From assembly GCA_032622095.1 (NCBI GenBank), contig CP136068.1, positions 127,909,989 to 127,973,988 on the forward strand: a stretch of 64,000 nt of DNA, read 5' to 3'. The notes beneath the pieces are model-generated. The model searched no databases. It saw nothing but the letters and a program-made list of their open reading frames with translations, and was not told the DNA's origin. This stretch comes from Siphonodentalium dalli (Eukaryota > Mollusca > Scaphopoda > Gadilida > Siphonodentaliidae). The translations under genes and the position numbers were made by a program. Within the stretch, counting starts at the first letter, position 1. Each line of letters begins with the position of its first letter. Positions 1 through 9,917 of the stretch are shown one piece after another.

Positions 1-2290
1 ATCGGATAACCTCTGTGACGGTCGTGTATTGTTTGAAGGTAGACACAAGTTATTGTCTAATCTAAAGACACGAGAACATAAGAAAATACGACCGTATAAC
101 GCTTGGAGGTAGGCGCGAACTTAATGTGTAATATAACCCGAAAGAGCCTCGGTAAACACGGCCATATACGCCAGAAGGTAGACGCGAGTTTAATGGTCAT
201 TACAAACACACAAGAAGCTCCGTAAACACGGCCAGACAATGTTAGAAGGTAGTCGCGAGCTACGTGTCTCATATAACTCGAGAGAAAGTAAACTCGGCCA
301 TATACTGATAGAATATAGTCGCGAGCTTAGTGTCACATATAAACACGTGATAACCAAACTGAATGTTAGTAATGTTAGAAGGAAGACGCGGTCGTAGTGT
401 CTAATATACAAGCCTGCGTGTCTGTCATTTGCAGAATGAGGTCCACAGAGGGTAAATTTAGTGACGCTATCCCGCGAAGCGGGCTAGCATCACTAAATTC
501 ACCCTCTGGGGGCATCATTCTGCTTAGGCCATCAACTGCTGAGTATGGTAGACCTAGGATCAGATTGAAGTTCCCAGTTGAAGTTGGTGATGTTCACCCA
601 TTGGACAGAAGGTAAAAAGTAACTAAAACGAATGTTAATTTGATACAATAGATACTTCCAAGAAGATGAGGCCTAAGCAGAATGAGGTCTTCAGAGGGTG
701 AATTTGGTGATGCTAGCCCGATGTGCGGGATAGCATCACTAAATTCACCCTCTGGGGACCTCATTCTGCAAACGACAGACGCGCTATTTGCAGGCTTGCT
801 AATATAAACATACACGAATCTCACTAAACACGGAAATATAATGGTAGAATGTAGACGCGAGCGAACGGTCTATTATAGACACGCACGAATCTCACTAAAT
901 ACGACCTATATTGTTAGACGGTAGACGCGAGCTTAGTGTCTGATATAAACACACGAAAATCTCATTAAACACGACCAAATAATGTTAGACTGTATAGACT
1001 CAAGTTTAACTTCTAATATAAACACAGGAGATTCGAACTTCATTAAACACGGCTATATAATATTAGACGGTAGTCGCGAGGATAGGCTCGAGTTAAACGT
1101 CTAATATAAACACATGAGGTTCGAACCTCATTAAACCCGGCTATATAATGTTAAACGATAGTCGCGAACTTAATGTCTGGTATAAACACATGAGAACTTC
1201 CGTAAACCTGGCCATATAATGCTAGACGATAGACTCGAATTTAACGTCTAATATAAACACATGATATTGGAACCCCAATAAACAGGGCCATATAATGTTA
1301 GAGTGTATGCGACAGCAATATTTATACGGTTCTATTTGTCATCGTCATCTCGAGTATAGGACACAGGTTAAGAATCGAAACATGGCCGTATATTGTTTGA
1401 AGGTATACCTAAGCTCAGTGTATGATACAAACAGCGATAGCCTCAATAAACACGACCATATAATGTTAGACGTCAGACTCGTGTTTAACGTCTAATATAA
1501 ACACATGAGATTCGAACCTGAGTAAACCGGCCATATAATGTTAGAAGGTAGTCGCGAGCTTAATGTCTGATATATACACGTGAGAACCTCAGTAAACCCG
1601 TCATATAATGTTAGAAGGTAGTCGCGAGCTTAATGTCTGATATAAACACATGAGAACCTCAGTAAACCGGCCATATAATGTTAGAAGGTAGTCGCGAGCT
1701 TAATGTCTGATATAAACACATGAGAACCTCAGTAAACCGGCCATATAATGTTAGAAGGTAGTCGCGAGCTTAATGTCTGATATAAAAACGTGAGAACCTC
1801 AGTAAACCGGCCATATTATGTTAGAAGGTAGTCGCGAGCTTATCGTCTGATGTAAACACGTGAAAACTTCAGTAAACCCGGCCATATAATGTTAGACTGT
1901 AGACGCGAGCTTATAATGTCGGATATAAAAATGCGAGAACTTCATTACACACGGTAATATCACGTTAGAATGTAATTTACAGCAATGTTCATACGTGTCC
2001 GATTAATCACCGTCATCTCGAGATTAAAACAGAGGTTTAATGTCGAAACACGCTGGTATATAGTTCGAATGTAGACGCGAAGTTAGTGTCTAATTGAAGC
2101 AAGCGATAACCTGAGTAAACACAGTTATTATAACATTAGAAGGTAGAAGCGAGCTCAGTGTCTAATATGACAATCTCAGTAAACACGACCTTATAATGTT
2201 AGAAGTTACACGACAGCAATGTTTATTCTGGTCAGATTTGTCATAGTCATCTCGAATATAACACCAAGGTGTAAGGCAGAAATATAAGGT
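1..2290. repeat. 70-bp satellite array with longer interspersed unit
   Basis: A tandem array with a 70-bp period. Between about 1500 and 1900 the copies are nearly identical: the motif GTCGCGAGCTTAATGTCTGA recurs at 1621, 1691 and 1761. Copies at 1-1300 are more diverged. A second block of about 85 bp, with CAGCAATGTTTAT and GTCATCTCGA, interrupts the array near 1305, 1978 and 2208, and its tail is seen at the window start. This suggests a higher-order arrangement. Some monomers contain GGTTCGAACC (near 1115), which resembles a Pol III B box. The array is interrupted by a MITE at 409-798. It continues off the left edge, so its full size is unknown. Confidence 0.9.
409..798. mobile_element. 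hAT-like palindromic MITE, copy 1
   Basis: A 390-bp element inserted in the satellite. The flanking 8 bp CTAATATA are duplicated exactly at 401-408 and 799-806, which is the hallmark of hAT superfamily insertion. The ends are inverted: CAAGCCTGCGTGTCTGTC at the left, and a right end that reads inward CAAGCCTGCAAATAGCGCG. Inside each end lies a hairpin made of an arm with CAGAGGGTGAATTTAGTGA and its complement. No transposase is present, so it is non-autonomous. Short open frames across it are side effects of the palindrome. The superfamily call rests on TSD length and the CA...TG ends, not on a transposase. Confidence 0.85.
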
Positions 2291-2338
2291 TATAACATAT
2301 ACACATTCCTCTGAAACATTCGAGGCATTGGCGCCCTA

Positions 2339-2964
2339 TGAGTGTCCATTACTTCAATGTACGTGCAATATTCTAATTTATGATCGCTATAGATCATGCC
2401 ATGAATCACTACTCTAGACAACGCTCATAGAGATCACATTCCACCTGTAAAAAACCTTGGAACGTTTTGAAGTTTAGACAGGGAACCTTATAAAGTCGAA
2501 AAAGTAATGCGGCGAATATATTTCTTTGTTATGATCTGTTCCTTACTTCACTGCAGGTGATGGTCCCAACTCAAAATTCATCATTTAAGTGACTTTGTAA
2601 GCGATTTTGCTTTCCGTCATGTTCACTTATAGAATTTCTCCTGGGTAATTAATTCATAGTTTATTGCGACATCGACTCAAAAAAGTTGCCGAAAAAGCAT
2701 TCAATTTCGAGTTGGGAATTTCACCTACAATGTAGTATATTATTAAGGAACAGATAATAACTAAGAAATATATTCCCCGAGTTATTTTTTCGACTTTATA
2801 TAAGGTTCCCTGTTAAAATTTCAAAAAGTTCCCAGGTTTTGTACTGATGGAATATGATCTCTACGTGCGTTATATATAGCAAGAGTAGAGATTCGTGGCA
2901 TGATCTAGGTCCGTGTGAGTGTCCATTGCTTCAATGTGCGTGAATAAATTCTCATTTCTGATCG
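2339..2964. repeat. Fold-back element between direct repeats
   Basis: Two imperfect inverted arms (about 2391-2578 and 2702-2906) enclose a loop of about 120 bp. The arms share TATAAGGTTCCCTGT and its complement, and AGATCATGCCATGAATC against the complement of GATTCGTGGCATGATCT. Outside the arms, about 48 bp beginning TGAGTGTCCATT is present as a direct repeat at 2339-2386 and 2916-2964. The direct repeats are far longer than a normal target duplication, so they may be element ends or an older duplication. No coding sequence is seen. Confidence 0.75.
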
Positions 2965-2967
2965 AAA

Positions 2968-3445
2968 TGACCATGTATCGATTGGAATACAACTACAAAT
3001 ACACATGGTGGTAAATGAATTGAAGTATATATACATGCATGTGAACGTCTTCTACGATTTGTTCCAGACTTAAGCAAATATGGTCATGTATCAATCGGAA
3101 CAGAACATACAAATGCCCCAAACCCAGATCAAGCTTTAGGTGATGGAGAAGCTCGATCTTTTCGACCAACTACCCTCTTTATCAAGCTTGAATCTCGGCC
3201 CCGATTTTTCGATCATGTCAGGGTTAAAACCAACGACCTCCTCGTCTAGCACACACTGTTGTATAGTGGTAATCATTGTATCCGCGACCATGCGTACTGC
3301 TATATAGTGGTAATCATTGTATCCGCGACCATGCATTTTCGATTGGAATAGCTACAAACACATACGATGACGAAATGAATTGATGTACCATGTATATATT
3401 CACGAATGTCTTCTACATGGTGAACCAGACTTGCGCAAAAATAAA
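2968..3445. repeat. Diverged direct repeat pair plus a ~41-bp tandem duplication
   Basis: About 110 bp at 2968-3090 (ACCATGTATCGATTGGAATA, ATGAATTGAAGTATATATAC, GTCTTCTAC) recurs in diverged form at 3330-3445 (TTTTCGATTGGAATAG, AATGAATTGATGTACCATG, GTCTTCTAC). Between them, a block containing TATAGTGGTAATCATTGTA and TCCGCGACCATGC is repeated at 3262 and 3303, a period of about 41 bp. Short open frames here follow the repeat and are not recognisable proteins. Confidence 0.6.
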
Positions 3446-5667
3446 TTCCTTGATATAATTGACATACGCTACCAGTGCGTGTCCGCAATAAGCATCCAGT
3501 TTAAGAAGCGGTTCAGTCCGCGTCAGCCATTCATACAAATATGTCAATGCTCTATTGCGGAATTCCTTCACGGTAAATTATTAACGAGCGGAGCCCTGAA
3601 GGCCCGACTTTATGTGATCGCACGCGATGATTCTGATTGGAACAGCGGGGTTTACATTATCGCCTGCGTACAATCTATATCACATGACAGCCGCGAAGTT
3701 CAGGGACGCAGTGCTCGCGGCAAGAAATTGTTTGCTGTCTGCTAAGATATTTCTGCCGGTCACCTCCCCGTGTAGGTAGAAACGGGACTATATACGCTGC
3801 GGTGATCCATGGCTATCGTTCGTGGGGCTGATTAATAGGAATCAACAGATATTCTGAAGGCTGACCGAATCACCGCGAACCACTCATAATCGCCGCAAAA
3901 AAAAACAAAAAAAACAAACACCCCCCCCCCAAACAAAACGAGAACTACTTATAATATTTACACCATTTCGAATTATTTTATAAAAGTATTAACTAAATAT
4001 TAATAATAATAATATATAACATTCATATAGCGCTCCATCCCTGATGTAGCTCTAAGTTATTGATAATTGTAGTTTTGACTTGTTAAAACTTTTAATGACC
4101 GCAAAAATGACAACTTGTTGAACTTGAGACAAATGCAATGCGATTCCCGTTGAATATATATATGGTTCGCAGTGATCCATGCATGGTGTGTCGCGGTGAT
4201 TCATGGTGGTATATACGTGCAGTGATGTTTCGATAAAACTACCATCATCATGTTGATAACATAATAGCGCTGGTTAATCCTCGCCACTCAAGATTTTGGT
4301 GTTGAATGGGTCACCGATAATTACTCTAAAACTGTTTATCGCACTCTCTTCACAACTGTATACGCTGCAACACGTAATTCACTAAATATGTTATTAAAAT
4401 ATATTTTCAGTCAACAACATGCACACATCGCTGATAACTAGTGTAGCACACATGTCTCGGTACGTGGAACAAAAATAAGAACATTATTTGCTCTCCAGTG
4501 ACTGCTGGCTGGCCCCTCTGACTCAAACATGTCACGTTCTATCCCGGAATAAATTTGGAGCACTGACAGAAGAGCACCGCATAACATTATTACACGTTGT
4601 TATTTTGATTGAACGCATGGACAATACTAATTGATACATTTACATAATTCACTCCAAAATATTTATTTCAACGCGCTTTACTATTCTCAATGACTCGGCA
4701 ACTTCCTTATACTTCGCTCGGAAATAACTCTTCCATAACTAGAAATCATATTCGCGCAATGCTAGAATACACGGCCCTGGTGATCAGGCAACGACCTTGA
4801 CTTTTTGGCACATAAAGGTAAATGGAGCAGAGTTTATTCACCACATTGCTGTACCAAACATCATCATGCATTGAATAGTGATACATGATTAATAATAACT
4901 AGCAAAAATTAGTTCATGTTTAACAGACGAGTCTCCGAGTCAACAGACGTATTTACCGGTAGTATGCACATGACCAATCACGCGTGATTGGAATAGTCCG
5001 GTAGAGATGTTGTCTAGTTGTGGGAGAAGTTATTTCCATGTGGAAGCGGAATAATCTGATTCATCAAGAGCAACTTTTTTTTACAGATTATATTAAAACC
5101 AGGCCTTGTATTAGCCGGTATTTTCTTCACTTGCCAGATCATCAGTTCCCTTATATGGTGAAATTTCGAACAGCCAACCACCGTCACCCAATTGAAAAAG
5201 GGCGGTGGCAAAACAGTATACCTTGTAATACATGTGAACATTGCGGTAACGTGATAGGGACAAGTATCACCTTCTACTGATATGTGATGAACTTAGAGAT
5301 ATCCATGAGCAGTACATTCCAAGATGCCATTGGCTATCTTCAGCGCAAGAAAAGTGTTATGGCTTGATATCTATAGCTAATATATCGCCCCTGAAAAGGG
5401 TGAGTATATTTCTGAAATTAGCCTACAGAAAATTGAGATAATAACTTACAACTATATATCACTATTATTTGTGTGAGTCAATCGATCGACAGAGATTCCT
5501 GATTTTTATAATGAATATATTACTTACATAATATAAATGTAATATGATGCTAAAATGCTTATTGAAATATCTCATGTACATAGCGTATATATGTTTGTGT
5601 AAGTTCCACCTTAAATTGTGGCTGTACGCATTAAATACATATTATGGTCTTGTTCGAGTTCGTGAAA
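3446..5667. other. No gene seen; unique AT-rich sequence
   Basis: No protein family, RNA gene or clear transposon end was recognised. An open frame of 121 codons at 3380-3745 has no recognisable motif. A homopolymer stretch (A-rich followed by ten C) lies near 3897-3931. CAGTGATCCATG-like words recur near 3800 and 4160 but do not form a clear repeat. Confidence 0.5.
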
Positions 5668-6005
5668 CTGATAAGTTAGTATTCAGGCGTTATGCCAACA
5701 TGGAGAATGTAGCATTCTACTAAAATCGCTGAAAATTTCAAAGAAATGGACCATACCACTCAATAGAAAACATCGTCAAAACTACGCTCAGTTGTAAATA
5801 TTTACATCTGGATTCAGGTCGCAACAATCGGCGACAAACAAACAGAAATGATTTCGCCACCCAGAGTCAGTGCATTTAATTAATATATCAGAATGACGGT
5901 GTGTGTTGGCAATTTGGATTAATATTTGTAAAAAGAACAACTTTAAGCAGCATTATTCTCCATTTCTATTGGATCACCATACCGGGGTGTTTCACATCAC
6001 TTTAA
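5668..6005 (-). repeat. Dispersed repeat, ~330 bp (inverse copy at 30803-31131)
   Basis: The reverse complement of this stretch matches 30803-31131 along its length. Shared words include AAGTGATGTGAAACAC, AAATAGAAATGGAG, AAATATTTACAT, GTAGAATGCT and GCCTGAATACT. Divergence is substantial, with indels. Nothing coding is seen, so this is an unclassified interspersed repeat. Confidence 0.7.
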
Positions 6006-6424
6006 ACAATTCAGTGGAAACAGATGTGCTGTTGAGATTGTCCGATTATTACCCCGGCGATATTTCATAAGTATGTTGCCATTCCCTTCCTTCAAAGTGG
6101 AAGCAATCCACGAAAGGATTTAATACTGACAATATCCATCAACTCCCCACCGAGTACTCCCTTAACGCATGAGTTGTGCGAAACAGTCACAATATGAACG
6201 ACCTTTCTTAACCCTTTGGCGGATAGAACGAAATTGATGTCGCCATACGGTTAACGGGTACATGTAATATGTAGAACGACAATTATGTCATTTACGGTAG
6301 TACTAGGGTAATATCATGTTACTGTGTAAATAACTTCCAAAATCGTCTCCTAAATTAGAAATTTTCATAGATATCATGACATGAGGATTGACATTGTCTT
6401 TATTATTTAGATTAATTTGTGCTT
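6006..6424. other. No gene seen; short unique spacer
   Basis: Unique sequence between a dispersed repeat and a MITE. It holds an isolated TTAACCCTTTGGCGG near 6208 that resembles one terminus of a TTAA-type MITE, but I find no matching partner end. Confidence 0.35.
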
Positions 6425-6428
6425 TTAA

Positions 6429-6819
6429 CCCTTTACCCAACAGAACGGCCCTGTGCCAATGCATTCTCTTATATATGCGAGTCGACCATAGGTCGCCTCG
6501 CATATATAAGAGAATGCATTGGCTTAACACATTAACAATTATAAAATTGTTAAAGAATGTAAGACAAAATGGTAAAAAGTGTTAAAAAAATATTATTTTA
6601 GGCCAATGCATTCTCTTATATATGCGAGGCGACCTATGGTCGACTCGCATATATAAGAGAATGCATTGGCACAGGGCATAACTGTAACCATCACAATGTG
6701 GTCAATGAGCCGGTTCCAATGATATCCATATTTGTATGGTTCTATTGAGATAGACCGAAGATATTTTAGGCTGTTGCAGCTTTATTTGGCCGGTTTTGGC
6801 CGGTTTGTTGGGTAAAGGG
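6429..6819 (+). mobile_element. TTAA-flanked (piggyBac-like) MITE with two hairpins, copy A
   Basis: A 391-bp element flanked by TTAA at 6425-6428 and 6820-6823. The inverted ends are CCCTTTACCCAACA and TGTTGGGTAAAGGG. TTAA target duplication with CCC...GGG ends is typical of the piggyBac superfamily. The body carries two near-perfect hairpins of about 67 bp (about 6457-6525 and 6602-6670). Each is built from CCAATGCATTCTCTTATATA and its complement around a GTCGAC/GGTCGCC loop, and an AT-rich spacer separates them. No transposase is present. The same family recurs at 9169, 10231, 27168 and 31140. Confidence 0.88.
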
Positions 6820-6823
6820 TTAA

Positions 6824-7144
6824 TATAGGTGTTTGTATGATTTATTTCTTACAGTAGGCCAATGTCATAATATTGCTCAGTTTATTTGCTAAATATATTC
6901 ACCCATGGATATGACATACTCACCCATCAAAGGGGTAAAGGTCACAAACTAAGCGCGTGATTTGCAACAGTGCATAGCTATACAATCTACGTAACTAGAA
7001 ACCTAAGATTATCTTCCATGTTTTATTTTGGACGACAGTGGCAAGAGCTAAACATAAATATTTTTACGAACAGAAACTCATCGGTTGGGCGGTCCAAGTT
7101 CGGCTCGATATCTAACTTATACAGCACCGAAGCCCCAACACAAT
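6824..7144. other. No gene seen
   Basis: Unique AT-rich spacer with no motif recognised. Confidence 0.3.
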
Positions 7145-7225
7145 AAAGAATCGTTTCCAGTCGCGATTAATCCGCTTATTGTTGTAGCTGCCGGTCGGAG
7201 GGTATTAAGTTCCATTCAAAGGAGG
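7145..7225 (+). repeat. ~80-bp direct repeat (partner at 8223-8305)
   Basis: CGTTTCCAGTCGCGATTAAT, CCGCTTATTGTTGT and CCGGTCGGAG occur here in the same order as at 8223-8305, with a few substitutions. The two copies are about 1.08 kb apart. The second copy starts 30 bp after the hAT-like MITE at 7998-8193. Nothing coding is recognised. Confidence 0.7.
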
Positions 7226-7799
7226 TTAACTCATACATGTTCATATCCATCAAAATTAGGTGACATCTTTAAAAAAAACTATGTTTCCAAAAAATCTAAT
7301 TAGATAAGACATTAAATATATCCTTTTGATGAAAAAAAAGATACTAGTTGTAATACATGTACATTCTTCGATTTGTTATTTTAAACAGATCCCTTTTTTA
7401 TGAAATATTATAGTTCACTTGAAAATCAGGCAGTGTCGTTTTCCAGGAAAATAAACATGTTCTTGCACTAGTTAAGTCATTTAGCTTTCAGATGAATGTA
7501 ATAGTTTGAACATGATATTTCAGTGCTCGATTATTTAGTTTTAAAAAAAGTTTTCCATGATTTTCATTGACAAATAAGATACTTCTACACACCACCTCAA
7601 AGGAAGCAGTCCCATACATACCATTTTTACAAATTGTTTATTGTGAATTAACTTCTGGCCCATATACACCTACCCTGAGTTTTAAATACTCATTGATGGG
7701 TGGATCACTTAGGAAATGTTCAGATAATAAGTTCAACAAACGACCATAGGCCGTTAGCTGAACATATATAATATCTGAACATTTCCCTTCAATGAATCT

Positions 7800-7925
7800 G
7801 TTATATTTTCACATGGCTGTCATCTGATTTTACTACCTGAGCACCCTCCGAATGAACAATATACCATTCCAGTGCATACTTTTATAACTGAATGGGAGAA
7901 TCCATTCAGTATAGAAAAGGTTAAG
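7800..7925 (+). repeat. Dispersed short repeat with ACCATTCCA core
   Basis: It contains ATACCATTCCAGTGCATAC and GAGAATCCATTCAGTATAG. The same blocks appear at 28555-28690 and 30640-30775 (same orientation) and at about 8890-8960 (reverse orientation), so this is an interspersed family. Its boundaries and class are unknown. Confidence 0.6.
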
Positions 7926-7997
7926 AGCTAACCATGGCTATATAAGCTCCCGTGTTTGGTTGTCCAACCCCGAGTAAATATTTAGCTCTCACTCAAA

Positions 7998-8193
7998 CAA
8001 GCCTTGAAATAGTGTGTCTGTCATTTGCAGAATGAGGTCCACAGAGGGTGAATTTAGTGATGCTACCCCGCATAGCGGGCTAGCATCACCAAATTCACCC
8101 TCTGGGAACCTCATTCTGCTGAGATGTAAGCAGAATGATTACCCCTCTGGGGACCTCATTCTGCAAATGACAGACACACTATTTCAAGGCTTG
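7998..8193. mobile_element. hAT-like palindromic MITE, copy 2
   Basis: A 196-bp element with long inverted ends: CAAGCCTTGAAATAGTGTGT at the left and its exact complement at the right. The flanking 8 bp are CACTCAAA (7990-7997) and CGCTCAAA (8194-8201), one mismatch, which fits a hAT-type 8-bp duplication. It is the compact form of the family, with the GAGGGTGAATTTAGTGATG hairpin kept on the left and shortened on the right. It has no coding capacity. Confidence 0.85.
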
Positions 8194-8222
8194 CGCTCAA
8201 ATGAACTCCACGAGAGCCTCAA

Positions 8223-8305
8223 TACTACAAAAGCTTTCGTTTCCAGTCGTGATTAATCCGCTTATTGTTGTCGCTCCCGGTCGGAGTTTATTAAGATCCA
8301 CATTA
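8223..8305 (+). repeat. ~80-bp direct repeat (partner at 7145-7225)
   Basis: Second copy of the block described at 7145-7225, keeping CGTTTCCAGTCGTGATTAAT and CCGGTCGGAG. Confidence 0.7.
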
Positions 8306-9067
8306 CATCTCTGGAGAGAAGTTTATAATAACAAGCAATATGTGACGCAAATTCGAGTCCATGAGGCACGAGTATGCGTGAAAGCTATCATTATAACAGA
8401 CCGGAAGGTTTCTCGTCAAATCCCTATCTGCTTGAACGGGGAGCAACAGACAATGCAGTTCCACCTCTCCGTATCGAACGCGCCCGCTGGCCCGGAAGAT
8501 ACGTGAATGGTGTCATTAAGAGATGTGCCTGGTATTTTATCGAATTTCAGAAGCTAAGAATGGCAGCGAATTCCACAACAAAATCGAATGAGAATCTCCC
8601 CTGAACCGGGGTTGATATGATAATGTGGAATTGAATCCGGAACGAATTTAATATAACTGCACGCGATCTCGCGCGATCTAATTTTGCCTGATGCAGTGAC
8701 AGATAATCTGATGTGGATTACACAATTACGCAAGCAGTCGCAGAACTGGGAGTTAATTTGAGATCACATTGTTTCTGCCACGAGCAAACACCGCGGAGCG
8801 GAAGGGTAATGGACGTTTTTTTCGGCTGCAGTTTTTCGCCCCTGTTGATGCTTTACTTTTATCACATCACGAACGAGTATCCACCGCGTTTTGGCAATCC
8901 GAAAATGTTCCTATCATTAACACTGTCTATACTAAATGGATTATCCAATTCAGTTATACAAGTATAAAGTACAATGCAGTAGTACGGGTTAAAATCAACA
9001 CTTTTCTCACCTTTGAGGTACAATGGACCATGACACCGTCTGATTGATGCAGCGATTCCATAAGGCG
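8306..9067. other. No gene confirmed; overlapping short frames
   Basis: Four overlapping open frames (76-101 codons) lie here, but they use different frames and show no domain, signal peptide or family motif. About 8890-8960 is an inverse copy of the ACCATTCCA dispersed repeat. I do not call a gene. Confidence 0.35.
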
Positions 9068-9133
9068 TTAACGTTCAGAGGTTGTCCGCTGTGGCGAATT
9101 TCAAGAGATGCATTGTCATAACACATTTAACAC
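9068..9133 (+). repeat. Direct repeat flanking a MITE remnant (partner 9520-9588)
   Basis: GTTAACGTTCAGAGGTTGTC, GCTGTGG and GCATTGTCATAACACATTTA are repeated in the same order at 9520-9588. The two copies bracket the decayed TTAA-type MITE at 9169-9483. Confidence 0.7.
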
Positions 9134-9168
9134 TTCCATGACCGGAGCTTCCTGAATTTTTGCGAAAA

Positions 9169-9483
9169 CCCTATGCCAATGCATTGGCCCAAAAAATTTA
9201 TATTATTTTTTATAATTGTTTAAATAATGTAAGAAAAAAAAAAAAAAAAATTATAACCAATTGTAAAAGAATGTAGGAAATAATGATAAAAATGATAAAA
9301 ATTGTTAAAGAATATAAGAACAAATGATAAAGAATGTAAGAAAAAAATGATAAAAATTGTTTAAGAATATAAGAACAAATGATAAAAAAATTATAAAAAA
9401 TGTAAGAAAAATTTATAAACAATATTATAAAAAATGTTACATGTGGTCGACTCGCATATATAATATACTGCATTGGCACAGGG
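9169..9483. mobile_element. Decayed two-hairpin MITE, copy D
   Basis: The left end reads CCCTATGCCAATGCATTGGC. The right end has GGTCGACTCGCATATATAA followed by CTGCATTGGCACAGGG. Both match sub-terminal parts of the 6429-6819 family. The interior is an expanded run of ATGATAAAAATTG-like AT-rich repeats. The terminal CCCTTTACCCAACA is missing on both sides, so this is an old, truncated copy. Confidence 0.7.
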
Positions 9484-9798
9484 TCTTTAATGTTGCGCCA
9501 GAGCAGCTCCCGCCATGAAATGGTTAACGTTCAGAGGTTGTCTGCTGTGGTTAAATTACAAGAGATACATTGTCATAACACATTTAACATTGTGTCCATA
9601 TCTGTCACGGTAGCTCTCATTCCCAACTTTTTATGGATTTGTTATATCCTTGTTCGCGCAAATCGAGGGCGTATCAATAATCAGTCTACCAGAATGATTG
9701 TTGACCGCCTGCATGGTAACTGGGTAGTTTGACTGCATGCTCATCTCGCCAAATAGAGTTGTCAATCAGCTAACCACATGCAGAACGACCCCAAATAC

Positions 9799-9913
9799 CA
9801 TTGGACTTGAACGCATTATAATGTACCCCGCTGGTCGCGACCTGTTCTATTTTAGTTCGAGAATAAATCTCACGTTGTATTATTCGGCGCTGTTATTTGC
9901 AAAGATCAGAACA
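9799..9913 (+). repeat. 5' LTR of the Mag-like element
   Basis: 115 bp, matching 14821-14935 with scattered substitutions. Shared blocks include TTGGACTTGAACGC, TATAATGTACCCCGCTGG and AGTTCGAGAATAAATCTCAC. The expected TG start has mutated to CA here. TGGCGTCGCCGAC follows within 5 bp and overlaps the gag start codon. It may serve as the primer binding site; a tRNA-Ser-type primer is possible but unproven. Confidence 0.85.
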
Positions 9914-9917
9914 TAAC

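Noticed and set aside
397-615. Open frames reading CRMRSTEGEFSDA... in several hAT-like MITEs (397, 594, 8014)
   Set aside because: They come from the palindromic arms read on both strands and end at once outside the element. There is no family homology.
1-2290. CRISPR-like regular spacing in the 70-bp array
   Set aside because: The whole unit repeats, with no unique spacers. It is a eukaryotic satellite.
3380-3745. 121-codon open frame
   Set aside because: No motif or family recognised, and its 5' part lies in a diverged direct repeat.
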